Assembly (NCBI GenBank): GCA_000697355.1
Contig: JNEN01000774.1
Location: forward strand, 156,448 to 220,447
Origin: Syncephalastrum monosporum B8922
Lineage: Eukaryota > Mucoromycota > Mucoromycetes > Mucorales > Syncephalastraceae
DNA length: 64,000 nucleotides
Reading direction: 5' to 3'
Shown here in pieces: positions 21,978-33,812 of this stretch. How positions within the stretch are numbered: position 1 is the stretch's first letter; every line of letters begins with the position of its first letter. Made by a program: the position numbers and the translations under genes. Under the pieces are notes generated by a model. It was not told where the DNA came from and did not search any database. It worked only from the letters and a program-made list of their open reading frames with translations.

Positions 21978-23400
21978 GACAAGACACGTCTGAAGTAGAA
22001 GAAAATAGAAAGATAGACGATAGGATGATTTAAAGAAGAACGTGAAGCCGATAAAAGAGAAAGAGAAGAGGAGGAAGAAAAAGAGCACGGAAAAGTGGAG
22101 CCTTCCATCACCGAACGGCGTATGGAGAATCACAAACGCCGCTCCGGCATTTGTCCGCGCACTGCCTGTACTTGACCCGACCCCGACCATTGAGGCGTTC
22201 TTGGCTTATATATCTCATCTTTGGATGGCGCATGTGTACTATAGAGACCATCTTAATTTTAGTCCTTACTACTGCGCTCCTTCGCTGCAGATTTGATTAC
22301 TCACCCTTGGCCTTTTTCTTTGAAGTTCTCATCCGTTGCCCTTGTTTCTTTATTACACGCGCGCGGACGAACGGAATAATAATTTTAGCCGATTTTTGAA
22401 TCCGAGAAGTTTGAGTCCTACGTACAAGAATCAGGCCCTACAGGTCACTTTTGACTGAACAGTTGCTAGCAAGACATAGTCATTCGTATTGCAGCTGTAT
22501 TAGCACATATGTGTAGATCGAAAGCGCAGCTTCATGATTAGTGATTGGTCTCTTCTTACAAACTTCGTCAGCTTTTGAGTGTGAATATGAGACAGCCTAC
22601 AATTTTGGATCATGTATACGACATTATTGATGGCACTTGCTACATAGATATTTGCGTAAAATGTATGGACCTGGGTTTTGCTGACAAATATACCACCAAC
22701 AAGAATGTCTAAGATCGCACTCCAGGCTTTTTATTTTTACCGATATGGTGAAAGAATAAAACCAAAGAAAAGTCGGAGGCACCTCTATCGTCCGGAAGTC
22801 AGAGCAGCGAGGCGTATTGCAGGACAGGACTGTGCCCGCACATGCAGCATTTTCTTTTTCGACTAATGTATGTTTATTGACAAAACGTTGCAGCTTACCA
22901 GCGAAGTAGGGCTGGTGCAGCAGCTTATATTCCAAACTGAGGAAGACACTACACGTCATCAAACGTATCTCAAGAAGAGCTCCTATCGCCATGTGTCAAT
23001 GAAGAATATAGGCTTTTGACCCAGGTGAATGAACAGATATGCTCTAGAATTGTCTATTTATTCACGAATATGGAAGTTCGTGATGTGAACAATGGTATGC
23101 ATATTGGAAGAGACGAAGAACGAACTTACCCATTCAGCAGACTAGGGATAGTACTATAGGGATTTTGTGCTGCTATGAATAGACTTCGCTCATAAAAATA
23201 AACATACCTATATGATGCTTATAGAAAACATCATACATATACATCATACATGAACTGTAACGAGAGGAATGCACCAGTGGCTATGAAATTCCGAAAAAGG
23301 AAACAGCTGTGACTTTGCTGTGTCAGCTATGTGTGTAGAAATATAACAGACTGAGCGCGACACTGCGCTGCAAGCACTCATTTTACCTTGAACGTCATCG
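21978..23400. other. Gene-poor region between the cyclin-like gene and ELOF1
   Basis: About 1.4 kb, AT-rich. A 122-codon minus-strand frame (22624-22992) has no domain or splice support. The two flanking promoters (divergent) must lie here. No convincing gene. Confidence 0.45.
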
Positions 23401-23936
23401 ATGGTAAGCCAATGAACCGATTCATAGTTCACAAGGAAACGAAACCATAACTGTGGTATTTTAGGGTAAAAGAAAGGTCAAGCGTCAGCCTCAGAGAAAG
23501 CTCAAAGAGAAGCTGGATAGCCAGTTCAACTGTTTGTTCTGCAACCATGAAAAGGCGATCGAGTGCAAAATGTACGTAAACGCTTTTCGCTTTGGCATCT
23601 CGCTCATTGTTGTTTCCTCAGTGATCATTCCAACAAAGTCGGTCATCTGAACTGTAAAGTCTGCGATGTGGCCTGGCAGTGCAGCATCACTTGTAAGTAT
23701 AGATGTCATTGTTGTGTATATTCAAGTCTAATTTGGGATGAACAGATCTCGACGAGCCGGTCGATGTCTATTCTGCCTGGATCGATGCATGCGAGGACGT
23801 GAATTACGCCAAGCGACAAACGAGATTGGAGGACCAGGCTCGTGAACGAGAGCGCGAAGAGCGGCGAGTGTCTTCAAGCAATGGTGCACCTGCAAGTCCT
23901 CCTTTTGAAGACTACGACGATGACGAATACGAGTAG
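23401..23936 (+). CDS. ELF1: ELOF1/Elf1 transcription elongation factor
   Basis: Exons 23401-23403, 23465-23571, 23622-23692, 23746-23936; 123 residues. Elf1/ELOF1 is a zinc-ribbon protein riding on RNA polymerase II, acting in elongation through nucleosomes and in transcription-coupled repair. After the split start the protein reads GKRKVKRQPQRKLKEKL, then the ribbon FNCLFCNHEKAIECK and LNCKVCDVAWQCSITYLDE (two CxxC pairs), and PVDVYSAWIDACEDVNYA, all strongly conserved. A charged acidic tail follows (EDYDDDEYE), as in fungal Elf1. The first exon codes for the initiator Met alone (ATG/GTAAGC), which restores the universal MGKRK start. It stands tail to tail with CSB. Confidence 0.95.
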
Positions 23937-24132
23937 TCATACCACCACCAGTCAGTCATACAAGTTCCCTCATATCACTCTCTTTTCTCTGGAGCACACA
24001 GTATCTCTTCTTTTTCTCTTTTTTCCTTTCATTTTTGGGATCGGTACTCTCTTGTATATATAAATTTTAAGTCATGGCGACGCAGTCCTTACTACCTATT
24101 ATTACATTTACATATAATTGTGTATATCATTT

Positions 24133-27100
24133 TTAAGTATTGCTGGTCTTCTTGTTCCACATTGCGGACAAGAGGCTGCTTGTGGAGGGGGTATCTTTCT
24201 TGGACGCCGCTGAACCAGCAAACCCAGAAACAGCTCCCGAGCCAAACCGAGCTTGCTTTGGTGAACCACCGCCACTACCTGCGGGAGAAGATACGCCATA
24301 AGTAGTGACGCGACCGAACCTTGGTTGAGGTGATTCCGATCGACGCGGCATGACAATTGTTCCCGAACGGCCTGTCCAGGTTGGAATATTGACAGGCATC
24401 CTTCGCCGCTCCTTGCGAGACTGATGGAGCGTCTCCTTGGCCATCTGCGCAATGCGTTGTGCTATACCATAATTAGTTGGGTCCATTCCGCGTCTCCCAC
24501 ACACCGAGGACTTACCTTCACGCTTTGTAAATACTTCATCCTGCTGACCCGAGTCCATGATCCTGTCATGTTCGAGCGCGCTATGGACGCCTGTCATCTC
24601 AAATAGGCTACGCAAGACGTTGTCGTTGCTCTCTGTCTCATCCTCCTTCGAAGCTTGTGCTTTGTGCTCTCCGTCTTCCTCTTCGCGACTATGCACTCAT
24701 CGTTTAGTTCCCCTATGTGACTCAAAAGCAAAATGGCTGAAATAGACTTACAACTCTTCAAGCCCACTCACGCCTTCGAGAGACCGTAGCTGCTCAGCAT
24801 TATCCGCCTTGCCCTTGGTCGTTTTCTTTTTCTTGCCTCCGTTTTCAGATTCCCTGCGTTTGTGCTCCTCACTGCCGGGCTGCATTTCGTTTGGCTTGAT
24901 TTCTGTGCCATGAAACAGTCTTCCTGTTTCCGTGCCTTCAGCATCTTCTGTTCCCAATGAAAATAGCGATCTCAAGTTGCTTGCCTACATAGATTTTTTT
25001 TTCTGCCGTGAGTCGCTAAGCGATGTGTGTTTATATCCATGCTTACATCAAAGAAACGTTTCTGCTTTGGGTCCTTGAGGACTTTGTTCGTCAGGAACTG
25101 CTTGTAAATTTGCCTGTGATAAATCTTTTCCTCGATGGTTCCAGCCGTCATAAGACGATAAATCACGACATCCTTCTTTTGACCCAGACGCCATGCACGC
25201 TCGCGTGCCTGCATATCTGTAGATGGATTCTGCATAAAGCACATATTAGCATACACAGTATGATGAAACATCTTTCCATTGCTTACCCAGTCGGGATCAA
25301 ATAAGATGACTCGATCGGCTCCCACAAGGTTGAGCCCCAAGCCTCCCACTTTGGTCGTTAGTAGGAATACATCGATTTCGGTATTGGTGTTGAATTCGTT
25401 GACCATGGGCATACGCCGAAGCACAGAGGTGCTGCCATCCATGCGCCGATACTCGTAGCCTTCAATCCTGAGCATTTTCTCAAGAATATCCAGCATCTGG
25501 CGCGTCTGACCAAAAAGCAGTACACGGTGCTTTTGTTTCTTCCATAATTTCAGCAATGCACTGACAACAATCATCTTGCCACTCTTCTCCGTTTGTCCAT
25601 AGCTTGGGTCCTACAGAGACGTCATGGGATTGAACTCGATGCTAATGTTTAGATATACTTACTGTGTTTTGCCGACCGATATCCAGCAGGTCTGGGTGAT
25701 TGCATATTTTTCGCACGACATCAATGCCGGCCAGAACCTTTTTCCTCCGTTCAAGAATGGCATCCATATCTTTCGACTGGATAAACTGAATATATGCCTC
25801 GCGCTGCGTCTCTGTCAGTTTGCAAAACAAAACCTATTAAGCAAGATAAGCGTCCTTATCTTTCAAGTTCAGCCAGAGCTCACACCTGTTCACTTTTTCC
25901 AGGGAGGTCGGCAGCCACATCCGCTTTGAGTCGTCGAAGCAGATAGGGTTTGATCATATCACGAAGTGCGCATGCGCATTGATATGCCGTTTCAACCGCT
26001 ACGTTGGACGCATTGGCATAGCCACCGATGGTGATGGGTGTTGTAAATTGCGCCTCAAAAATAGGAAGCGTCTTCTTCGCGTCAGTTGTCATGATAATTT
26101 GGAATGGTTTAAACTTACCCCCAATCGACCAGGAAAGATAAAGTCAAACAAGGACCAAAGTTCCTTGAGGCTGTTCTGGATTGGCGTACCCGACAAAATG
26201 GTACGGTAGGGTGTCTGCATAACGTGAGTACCTTATCAGTCATGGGACTTATAGCTTACATGGAGCTGCTTGCACAAAAGTGTTGTCTCCGCATCAGGAT
26301 TACGAATCTTGTGGCCTTCATCCAAGACGACATAGCCCCAGCGATGACTTAGGAGCAGCTGGCCATAGACCTTCATACCGGCGTATGTTGTTATCACGAC
26401 ACCCCCTAGGTATCAACTAAGCTCATGCATCCACTGCGCCCACGGTGCGTACCTTTCTTGACCATGCGGCCCAAAAGCAAAGCCGCCCGTCGTCCGTTCT
26501 CTGTCTCGAGCACATCTCTCGGCTCGCGTTTGATCCGTTTCTTTTGGCCTTTCTTCCCTCGCGCACGCCGTTGTTCGGCTTCCAGATCGAATATCTGGAC
26601 ACCTCGGTAACGCTCAATGTTGACATCGTCATCCAAATCGAGTGTGCTGCGGTCGCGAATGGCGCTGCCACTCGAATGAAGGATTGCCACGCGTACGGGC
26701 GGCCACCACTGCTGAAACTCTTCCACCCACTGCTTCATCACCGTTGTAGGACACACTACCAGGGTCGGCCTATCTGGCCCCAGTTTTTTGGAGTGATACA
26801 AGGCGGCTAAAAATGCAATCATTTGGATCGTTTTGCCAAGGCCCTGGAAACGAGATCAGATAGGCATATCTCATTATTCATGAGTAACTTACCATCTCGT
26901 CACCGATGATGCCACCCACTTTTTGCGAATACAGCTCCCAAAGCCACCGTACACAGGTTTTTTGATAATTGAAGAGGACACGCCAGATCTCGCCCGGCAC
27001 TTTGAGCCCATTTCCAAGATCCATATCTTTAAATTTGGGGTGCGGGGCATAGGGCTCCTCTTCTTCTGTTACTTGCTGTATTTCTGCTTCTGGGTCATTG

Positions 27101-28587
27101 GTACGGCGTTTCTGAATAGACAGAGTTTTATCAGCATATGAATCTCATACGAGTCATTTGCTACCTTTTCCACTTGGTCTCGCAAAGCACGTCGAGCATC
27201 TAGCCATGCTCCATACCGTATCTATGATGATATTCACGCATGTCAGCAGTGATATTTGGAAGTAACCTTGAATCCTTCTCTTTACCATATAATTCATTTC
27301 CTTCCCATCGTCCTCAACAACCTCCACGTGTGCAGGAGCATGTTTCCGTTTTTTGGATGTCGTCGATGTATCCGTAAGATCCTCATCCGAGATACCCTCC
27401 TCTTCATCCTCGTACTCGTCAGCACTGATACCCGACGCTTCATATTCGTCTTCTGACGCAGCTGGTCTTTTCCTCACGTTTGCCTTGGAAGGTCCTGCTT
27501 TCTGTTTGCCTCGCTTTGCTGGTGATTCAATGTACTCATCGTCATCTTCGTCAAACTCAGAAAGAGTGCTTTCCTCGATATCTGTGCTCATAGTGGATGG
27601 AACTTCCGAGTCTGTTGTTTCCATCGATCTTGGCAGCCCTGCTAGCATCTCCTCCTGATCAGATAGATCACCCTCTGCCTGTCTTGCATTTGTGCTAAAC
27701 CCGCTCTCTTCAGATTGTAATGCCGCATAGCTGCTCTCTGGTTTAGGAACTGGCCGGGCGCGCTTTCGATTTTTGGCATGAACGGTGATGCCTCCACTGC
27801 CAGGCAGGAACACTTTCGAGCCTAGTAGGGTGGGTATGGCTTAGCGTTAAAAAAAAACGGTGCTTCCAGTTACCACGTTTCTTACCGCGTGGCTCGCTTT
27901 CTCCCGGAGACAAGCCTTCGACGTCGACGTCGTCGTCATCATCTGGTAACTGCGCAAAGGGGGTAATTTTTCCTGTACGGATCAAAAAGTCGCGCTGCGA
28001 CTCGTTTTCTCGGCGCTCATTATTGTCTTCTTGGCCTGAGCCTTTGTTGCGTATCTTCTGTCGCTCAGCCATGCGGCGCTCAATGTCTGCTTTATCCCGT
28101 TGAGCACTGCGCAACCGAGCCAGCTGTCAGGACGAGTGCATTAGACTTCAGACTTCAGGGCTTTCGTCTATTCCTTTTATACCTGCTCGTCTATCTTCGG
28201 AAGAAGCTTCACTCTCAGATTATTAGCTGGTGTGGCCTTCTTCATATTGTCCTTGAACTCGCGCAGCAGGTTCATAGCCGTCCTTTTTTTTTCCGGCCCA
28301 GTATTAACAGAACCCGAAAAAACACAATCAAACCAAGTGCCAAGTACCTCTCTGCGTCTTCTGCTTTAGCCAGACGACGCTGATCGAGTGCGTCTTCTCG
28401 CTCGAGGATCGCCTTGTCGGCCTAATCCATTGCATAGACGATCAGACAACAAGTACTGCCACATGTGAATATTTACTTCAGCCATGATTTTACGCTCCAT
28501 TAGAGACTGATCGACGAGGCCTACGCCCAAGCGCTGCAGCTGATCATTCTCGCTGGCTCCAGGCGATGCCGTGTCGGTCGGATCCAT
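24133..28587 (-). CDS. RAD26: CSB/RAD26 (ERCC6) SWI2/SNF2 DNA-dependent ATPase
   Basis: Seventeen exons on the complement: 28477-28587, 28348-28421, 28183-28282, 27886-28123, 27286-27821, 27165-27221, 26893-27111, 26453-26843, 26260-26405, 26119-26214, 25886-26071, 25663-25833, 25287-25610, 25047-25229, 24752-24984, 24516-24688, 24133-24461; 1188 residues. CSB binds stalled RNA polymerase II and starts transcription-coupled nucleotide excision repair. Helicase motifs run in order: GDEMGLGKTIQ (I, split by an intron), [12 protein letters not shown] (II), LSGTPIQNS (III), [35 protein letters not shown] (V) and [16 protein letters not shown] (VI). [20 protein letters not shown] is diagnostic of the CSB/Rad26 branch. 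The N-terminus has the LAKAED and acidic regions; the C-terminus is Ser/Gly-rich. All phases agree. Confidence 0.96.
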
Positions 28588-29325
28588 ATTGAAAACCAGG
28601 AAAAGAAATACAGCACCCAAAATCCGCAGCAGCATTCCAAAAATTATGCGCGCTTGTCGGTAGGACACACACTGCGGGAGTTGGTTTGCATTTGTCCCCA
28701 GCATAATGGGGTGTATATTTATCGACATCAGACAATGATATGCAAATGGTGAATTGAGAGATTTGCTTAGGTCCTGTCTAGCCAGTAAAGCGTTGCCTCC
28801 TCGCGTAGCCTTCCGCATCGTGCTACGATACGTCTACAAGCATACCTTTGCATGAAACACGTTGCGAAGTGCTACTGGTAAACGTCACGGTGTCGTCGTC
28901 ATGTCTAGTTGTATGGAATATGGAATCCATAACAGTTGCTCATTGGCAGCTGTATACTAAATATGAACTAGAAGCCATTCCGCAGGTTCACTGAGACGCC
29001 TTCAGTAATTGGATGCTTCAAGTAACTCTGGGAATAATTGAGCTTTATCGTACATGAGTTCCCCTTATAAGCTACATTTTACTGCCCAAGAGATAATTGT
29101 TCCATGCTCCCAAAGCGTTGCTTAGACACACAGGTTGACTAAAGTGAAACAGCTTCAAGTGTTCTTCGAAGCTTTCCTGTAATACAATATGTGTTTCTAC
29201 CTATCAGGGCAGTCCCGCAAGTCCGCCGGCGAACAGCAAGAGACTTGGCAGGATGGTGGCACATGGTTGCATCACTGACATAATACTATTTAAATACGTA
29301 TGAACAGTCTTTGGGTCGTTGCATA
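28588..29325. other. Divergent spacer CSB/OXLD1-like
   Basis: About 740 bp holding the promoters of two divergent genes. Mixed composition, no gene or RNA recognised. Confidence 0.5.
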
Positions 29326-29992
29326 ATGCTTTCAGCCGCACGATCGCCTCTCATTATAAAGCGATCGACCCATTCCTCCTGCCGTGCACCGAATTATAAA
29401 GGCTGGTGGACTCTCATTCTCAAACAGCCCACCGAGAATGCCGGAAACGTAAGGTCGTTTTTTTCTGCCACAAGTGAGGCATTCATTGTGTTTTGAGTAG
29501 ACACATCCCCATGAAGGCGTTCGAACAGCTGTACCCATTCCAGTAGCATCTTCACCACCCGTGTTGCCTCCTTCTGCAAAACAGAAGCAAATTGTCTTCC
29601 TGAATGGCGAGCCTCTTGAAGTGCCTGCCAAACCTGATCCGCCAGATAACTGTTGTATGAGGTAAGCATGTGTTTCTCTTCTAGAGTATATGTCAACTAA
29701 CATGACTTTGCTTCTTGAGTGGATGCGCCCATTGGTAAGACATATACAGAAGGGAAAAGGGGAGGAGAATGCTAACTGCTTGAGTTGAAGTGTGTGGGAT
29801 ATCTACCAGGAGGACATGGAAGAATATCAGGCACATAAAGCAGAGCTGCGCTCTCGCTTTGAAAAAGCTGGACAATGCATACCACCGTCGCTCGTCTCTA
29901 ACAATAAGTCGGCCGCAGCAGAAGTCGAGGAGGAGATGGATCCTACGATGAAGGCCTTTTTAGCTATGGAGCGTAAACTCGGCAACCGATGA
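29326..29992 (+). CDS. OXLD1-type oxidoreductase-like protein, probably mitochondrial
   Basis: Exons 29326-29448, 29501-29661, 29720-29734, 29791-29992; 166 residues. The family signature (oxidoreductase-like domain, PF09791 as I know it) is PDPPDNCCMSGCAHCVWDIY followed by QEDMEEYQ. All four Cys of the CCxxxCxxC cluster are present only when the 15-nt exon 3 is included. The N-terminus (MLSAARSPLIIKRSTHSSCR) is basic and lacks acids, as in a mitochondrial presequence. The C-terminus has EMDPTMKAFLAMERKLGNR. The function of this family is not established. Phases agree at all three introns; a donor-like GTAAGA directly follows exon 3. Confidence 0.85.
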
Positions 29993-30269
29993 ACGCCATC
30001 CAGTCATGAGCATTGTTACTGTATTATCTATTCTTTATGTATTCATTACTTGACCAACAAACTGCATACCAACTAGAGGCACTTGCCACATAGTACGACA
30101 TCCTCCATACACCATTCCGCTTTCGAATATAGACAATCAGCAGAGTAAATGACTTATGTACAATGACTGATGTATTGCTATGAATGTGGATGGCATTGCT
30201 AGTTCTATAGAATTAATCTGCGAACGGCAGGATAGTGTTAATCTTCTGACTCTACTGACATATTTATAA
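29993..30269. other. Convergent 3' spacer
   Basis: 277 bp of AT-rich sequence between the convergent OXLD1-like gene and CPR; presumably both 3' UTRs. No gene seen. Confidence 0.5.
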
Positions 30270-32571
30270 TCAAGACCAAACATCCTCCTGGTACCGGCCC
30301 GTGTTACGCAGCTTCTTGATCACGTCATGGGCTGCCTCTTCTGACTTGCCGCCGTATCGCATGGCAAACTCGACGAAAGCATGCTGGACGTCGCGTGCCA
30401 TGTTCTTGGCATCACCACAGATGTAAATATAGGCACCTTCCTTGTCGATCAACCGCCAAATGTCCTCGCCCTGCTCGCGAAGTCTGTGCTGGACATACAC
30501 TTTTTGATCCGTCTCGCGTGAAAAGGCGGTGATGATACGCGACTCGCCGCCCAGAGTCTCGAACAGACCAGGCCATTCATCTGCATAGAGATAATCCTGA
30601 GCCGGGTGGCGGCAGCCGTAGAACAGGATCGTCGGGCCAACGTCCTCGCCCTTTTGCTTGAGAATGGCTCGCTCATGAACGAAGCCCCGGAAAGGCGCCA
30701 CACCTGTGCCAGGTCCCACCATGATGACGGGCTTCTTTGCGTTGCGCGGGAGGCGGAACTGCGACTTGCGCACATGCACCGGTACCTGGGTACCACCCAA
30801 GGCGTTGCGCGGGCCAGCAAGGTCATAGCAAGGCTCGGTGCTGCTGCGGACGATCTGGGCCGCGGTGGCGTGTATTTGGTAAAGGTAGTTGGTCGCAACG
30901 CCATACACAGTACGGTCGTCGCCAGGCGTGGGCTGGTAGGAAAGGGTCACTGCGGTCGCGCTGATCTTGGTAGGGTCGATCAAGGGCGTGGATGAGATGG
31001 AGTAGTAGCGTGGCTGAAGACGCGACGTGCTCTCGACGATCAAGTCAAAGGGTACAGAGCTAAAGAAACCAGCGGTTGACTTGTCCGCTCCGTCGACCGT
31101 AGCTGCAAGGGCCAGGACCTCGGCGAGGTTGCGCACGGCATCCCCCACGTCATGGCGGTACGCTTCCTTATCGTTGGCGAGCCGTTCCAGACACGCCTTG
31201 CTTTCTTCTGTAGGGGCATATTCGACGAGTGACATGAGGGTTTGGCGGGAGACGGGCGCACAGATGTCGAGATAGTGCCGGAAGATGGCACGGTAGGTGC
31301 TTGGTACCGGGAAAGGATACTTCTTTGACGCGGCTGCATCCACCGCCTTGACCATGACCACGGTATCGAGCTTGTCGCTTAAACCGAGAACATCAGCGAG
31401 ACGCTGGACCTCGGTGTCGCTGTTGGTCGGCCAGATGGCGACGTGATCACCGGCTTGATATTTCAGATCAGGGCAGTCCGAGATATCAATTTCCACGTGA
31501 AGGCAGTGCCGATCTGAGTCTTCTGAAAATAGCTCCCGACTTCTCACTGGCGCCAGGTACGGTCGCTTGGCATCGTACACGATTTTGCTAAGGAACTCTT
31601 GAGTAAGCCGAAAAAAAAGAGAAACGGTTTGCTCATACTTACGCTCCCTTCTTGGGCCACTCGCTCAGCTCACCCAGGTACAGCTTCTCTGTGTTGTACG
31701 TCTCCAGCTCTTCGACGGAGAACGTCGCCTGGCGCGGCCGTGCCTGAGCGCTGTTCTCATCCACGCCGAGGGCCTGACAAAACGCAGGCCACATACCCTC
31801 CTGCCACGCCAAAAAGTCCTCCTCCAGCGACCCATCATCGTCACCCTCACCGCGCTCGCCGATGCGCTGCGCGCCGAGCTCAGTGAGGCGTTTGTCGACG
31901 GCACGACCGACGGCATTGTAGTGCTCGTATGTCTTGTTGCCCAAGCTGAATACCATATATCGCACATTGGTCAGTGGCTGGTTGCCATTCTCTGAACCAC
32001 GGTCCGAAAACTGGGGTGTTTCTTCCTCGACAAGCAGCTGCCAAAAGTCCACCGCGTTATCAGTCGGCTCGCCTTCGCCGTAGGTTGCCATGACAAAGAC
32101 GGCCAGACTGTCCTCAGGGAGTGCGTCGAGATACGTCAGGTCGTAGTTTTCGATATCGGCCACCATGCTGCTGACACCGTAGTGCTGGGAACATTCCTTG
32201 GCCAGTCGAGAGGCATAGTCTTCGGCAGTACCTGTCTGAGAGCCGTAGAAGAAAATTGCCCTGCGGCCCTGTGATTTCCAAATCCAGGTAAATCAGCATG
32301 ACATGTTTACCCCACACATTTGTGTCTATTTTCACGATGTCATTAAAAGACGGACCTGCTGTTGCATCACTTTGACAAAGTTGCGCTCGGGTGGTGGTGG
32401 AAGCGTGGTTGTGCTGCTGCCTGCGGCAGACCGTGCTGCACTCGGCGCGCTGCTGCTACCGCTACCACCAAAAAAGTGACGGCGCGTGAACCAGGCGACA
32501 GTGCCGAGGCCAATTGTGCCCAGGAAGAGGAGGTCGAGGGTATCAAACAAGGCCTGAGACTGGGGCGGCAT
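30270..32571 (-). CDS. NCP1: NADPH-cytochrome P450 reductase
   Basis: Exons on the complement: 32356-32571, 31643-32268, 30270-31587; 719 residues. It passes electrons from NADPH through FAD and FMN to microsomal P450s (for example in sterol synthesis) on the ER membrane. An N-terminal anchor (LDLLFLGTIGLGTVAWF, residues about 9-27) precedes a low-complexity Ser/Pro linker. FMN domain: IFFYGSQTGTAEDYA, VMATYGEGEPTDNA and VFSLGNKTYEHYN. FAD domain: RPYLAPV and RLQPRYYSISSTP. NADPH domain: VGPGTGVAPFRGFVHER, FYGCRHPAQDYLYADE and YICGDAKNMARDV. The C-terminal Trp that stacks on FAD is penultimate (DVWS), as in the family. Exon 3 must begin at C31587 to keep frame. Confidence 0.97.
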
Positions 32572-32741
32572 GGGTTGAATAAAAAAAATTAGAGGAAGAG
32601 GAAGAGGAAGAGGAGAAAAAGATGATTGGGGGGGAGTGCGAGTCTCGAAAGAAAAACAAAAGGTGCGTCTGAAAGGGCGAAACGAATTTAAGTGATACTG
32701 GCATGGATGAAATGTCACATGAAAAATGAAGATGGAATATT

Positions 32742-33112
32742 TTATTGGGTCAATGCTTTCTCGACTGTTAAGGCGGGAGCCAGGGCATCAGCGATGGCCT
32801 GAGCCTTGTCATCCTCAATGGGCTGCAGCGGGTTGCGGGGGATACCGCCCCAGCCCAGGACCTTGCTCATACCGGCCTTGACACCGGGCAAGCCGTACCA
32901 ACGCGCCAGCGCATCGTCGGGCTCCACCAGCTGCTGCTGCAGCGCAGTAGCCTCCTTGATCTTGCCTGCCTCAAACAGACGCAGAAGCTCTACGCATGCG
33001 CGAGGAGCCACGTTGGCCAGACCGGGAACACAACCCACCGCGCCTGAGGCCAGCGCAGGCAGGAAGAAATCAGCCGAACCAGCCAGCAGAGTAAAGTTAT
33101 CTGTTCGAAAAG

Positions 33113-33190
<78 letters not shown>

Positions 33191-33812
33191 CAGTCAGCAT
33201 CGTGTGCGTCTTCTTGCTCTTTCACTTTTTCTCATTCTTACCGGAGGGCTGAATACGTCCCGCAATGTAGCCAACCTTGCCAATGTTACCATCCGTGCCC
33301 TTGATACCAACAATGTTGGGCAGCTTGGCGAGCTGGACGAGGGTCTGGACATCAATGTCGATACCCTGAGTGACGCCTGGGTAGTTGTAAATGATGATCG
33401 GGATCGGGCTCTCCTCCGAGACCTTCTTGTAGAACTCATAGATGGCCTTGCTGGTCATGGCAGGCTTGTAGTAGGAGGGAGGGAGGACGAGGGCGTACTC
33501 GGCGCCAGCGGCGGCCGCGTCACGCGTCAGCTTGATGGTGAGACGCGCAGATTGGGCACCGGTACCAGCCAGGACCTTAAGAGAGGGGTCGTACTTTTGG
33601 ATCAGCTCGCGGCCCTTCTTGATGACCTCGACACGCTCCTCGTCGGTCAAGCAGACAGCCTCACCGGTGGAGCCTTGGAAAATGATGCCGGACAGGCCGG
33701 TGTTGGCCAGGTACTGGATGTGCTTCTCCAGACCCTCAAAGTCGAGGTCCTCGTTGGCCTTGAAGAAGTTGGGGATGGGGACGTAGATGCCCTTGGCGAT
33801 AGCGGGAGCCAT
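32742..33812 (-). CDS. Dihydrodipicolinate synthase (DapA)-family aldolase/lyase
   Basis: Exons on the complement: 33242-33812 and 32742-33100; 309 residues, normal for the DapA/N-acetylneuraminate lyase family (TIM barrel). Active-site marks: FQGSTGEAVCLTDEER (the GTTGE-like loop), IIIYNYPGVTQG (catalytic Tyr) and NIVGIKGTDGNIGKV (Schiff-base Lys). GVKAGMSKVLGWGG and RNPLQP close the protein. Fungi generally make lysine by the alpha-aminoadipate route, so a role as a 2-keto-acid aldolase (for example 4-hydroxy-2-oxoglutarate or 2-keto-3-deoxy sugar acid aldolase) is more likely than lysine synthesis. That is inference; substrate residues cannot be settled by eye. The intron (33101-33241) is unusually long and nearly homopolymeric. 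Confidence 0.88.
33108..33190. repeat. Long A-rich (T-rich on the gene strand) homopolymer
   Basis: About 80 bases of almost pure A on the plus strand, broken by a few G, inside the single intron of the DapA-family gene. On the transcribed strand it is a very long polypyrimidine tract before the acceptor-proximal region. Confidence 0.9.

Noticed and set aside
22624..22992. 122-codon minus-strand frame with several Cys
   Set aside because: No recognisable motif and AT-rich codon use; likely chance.
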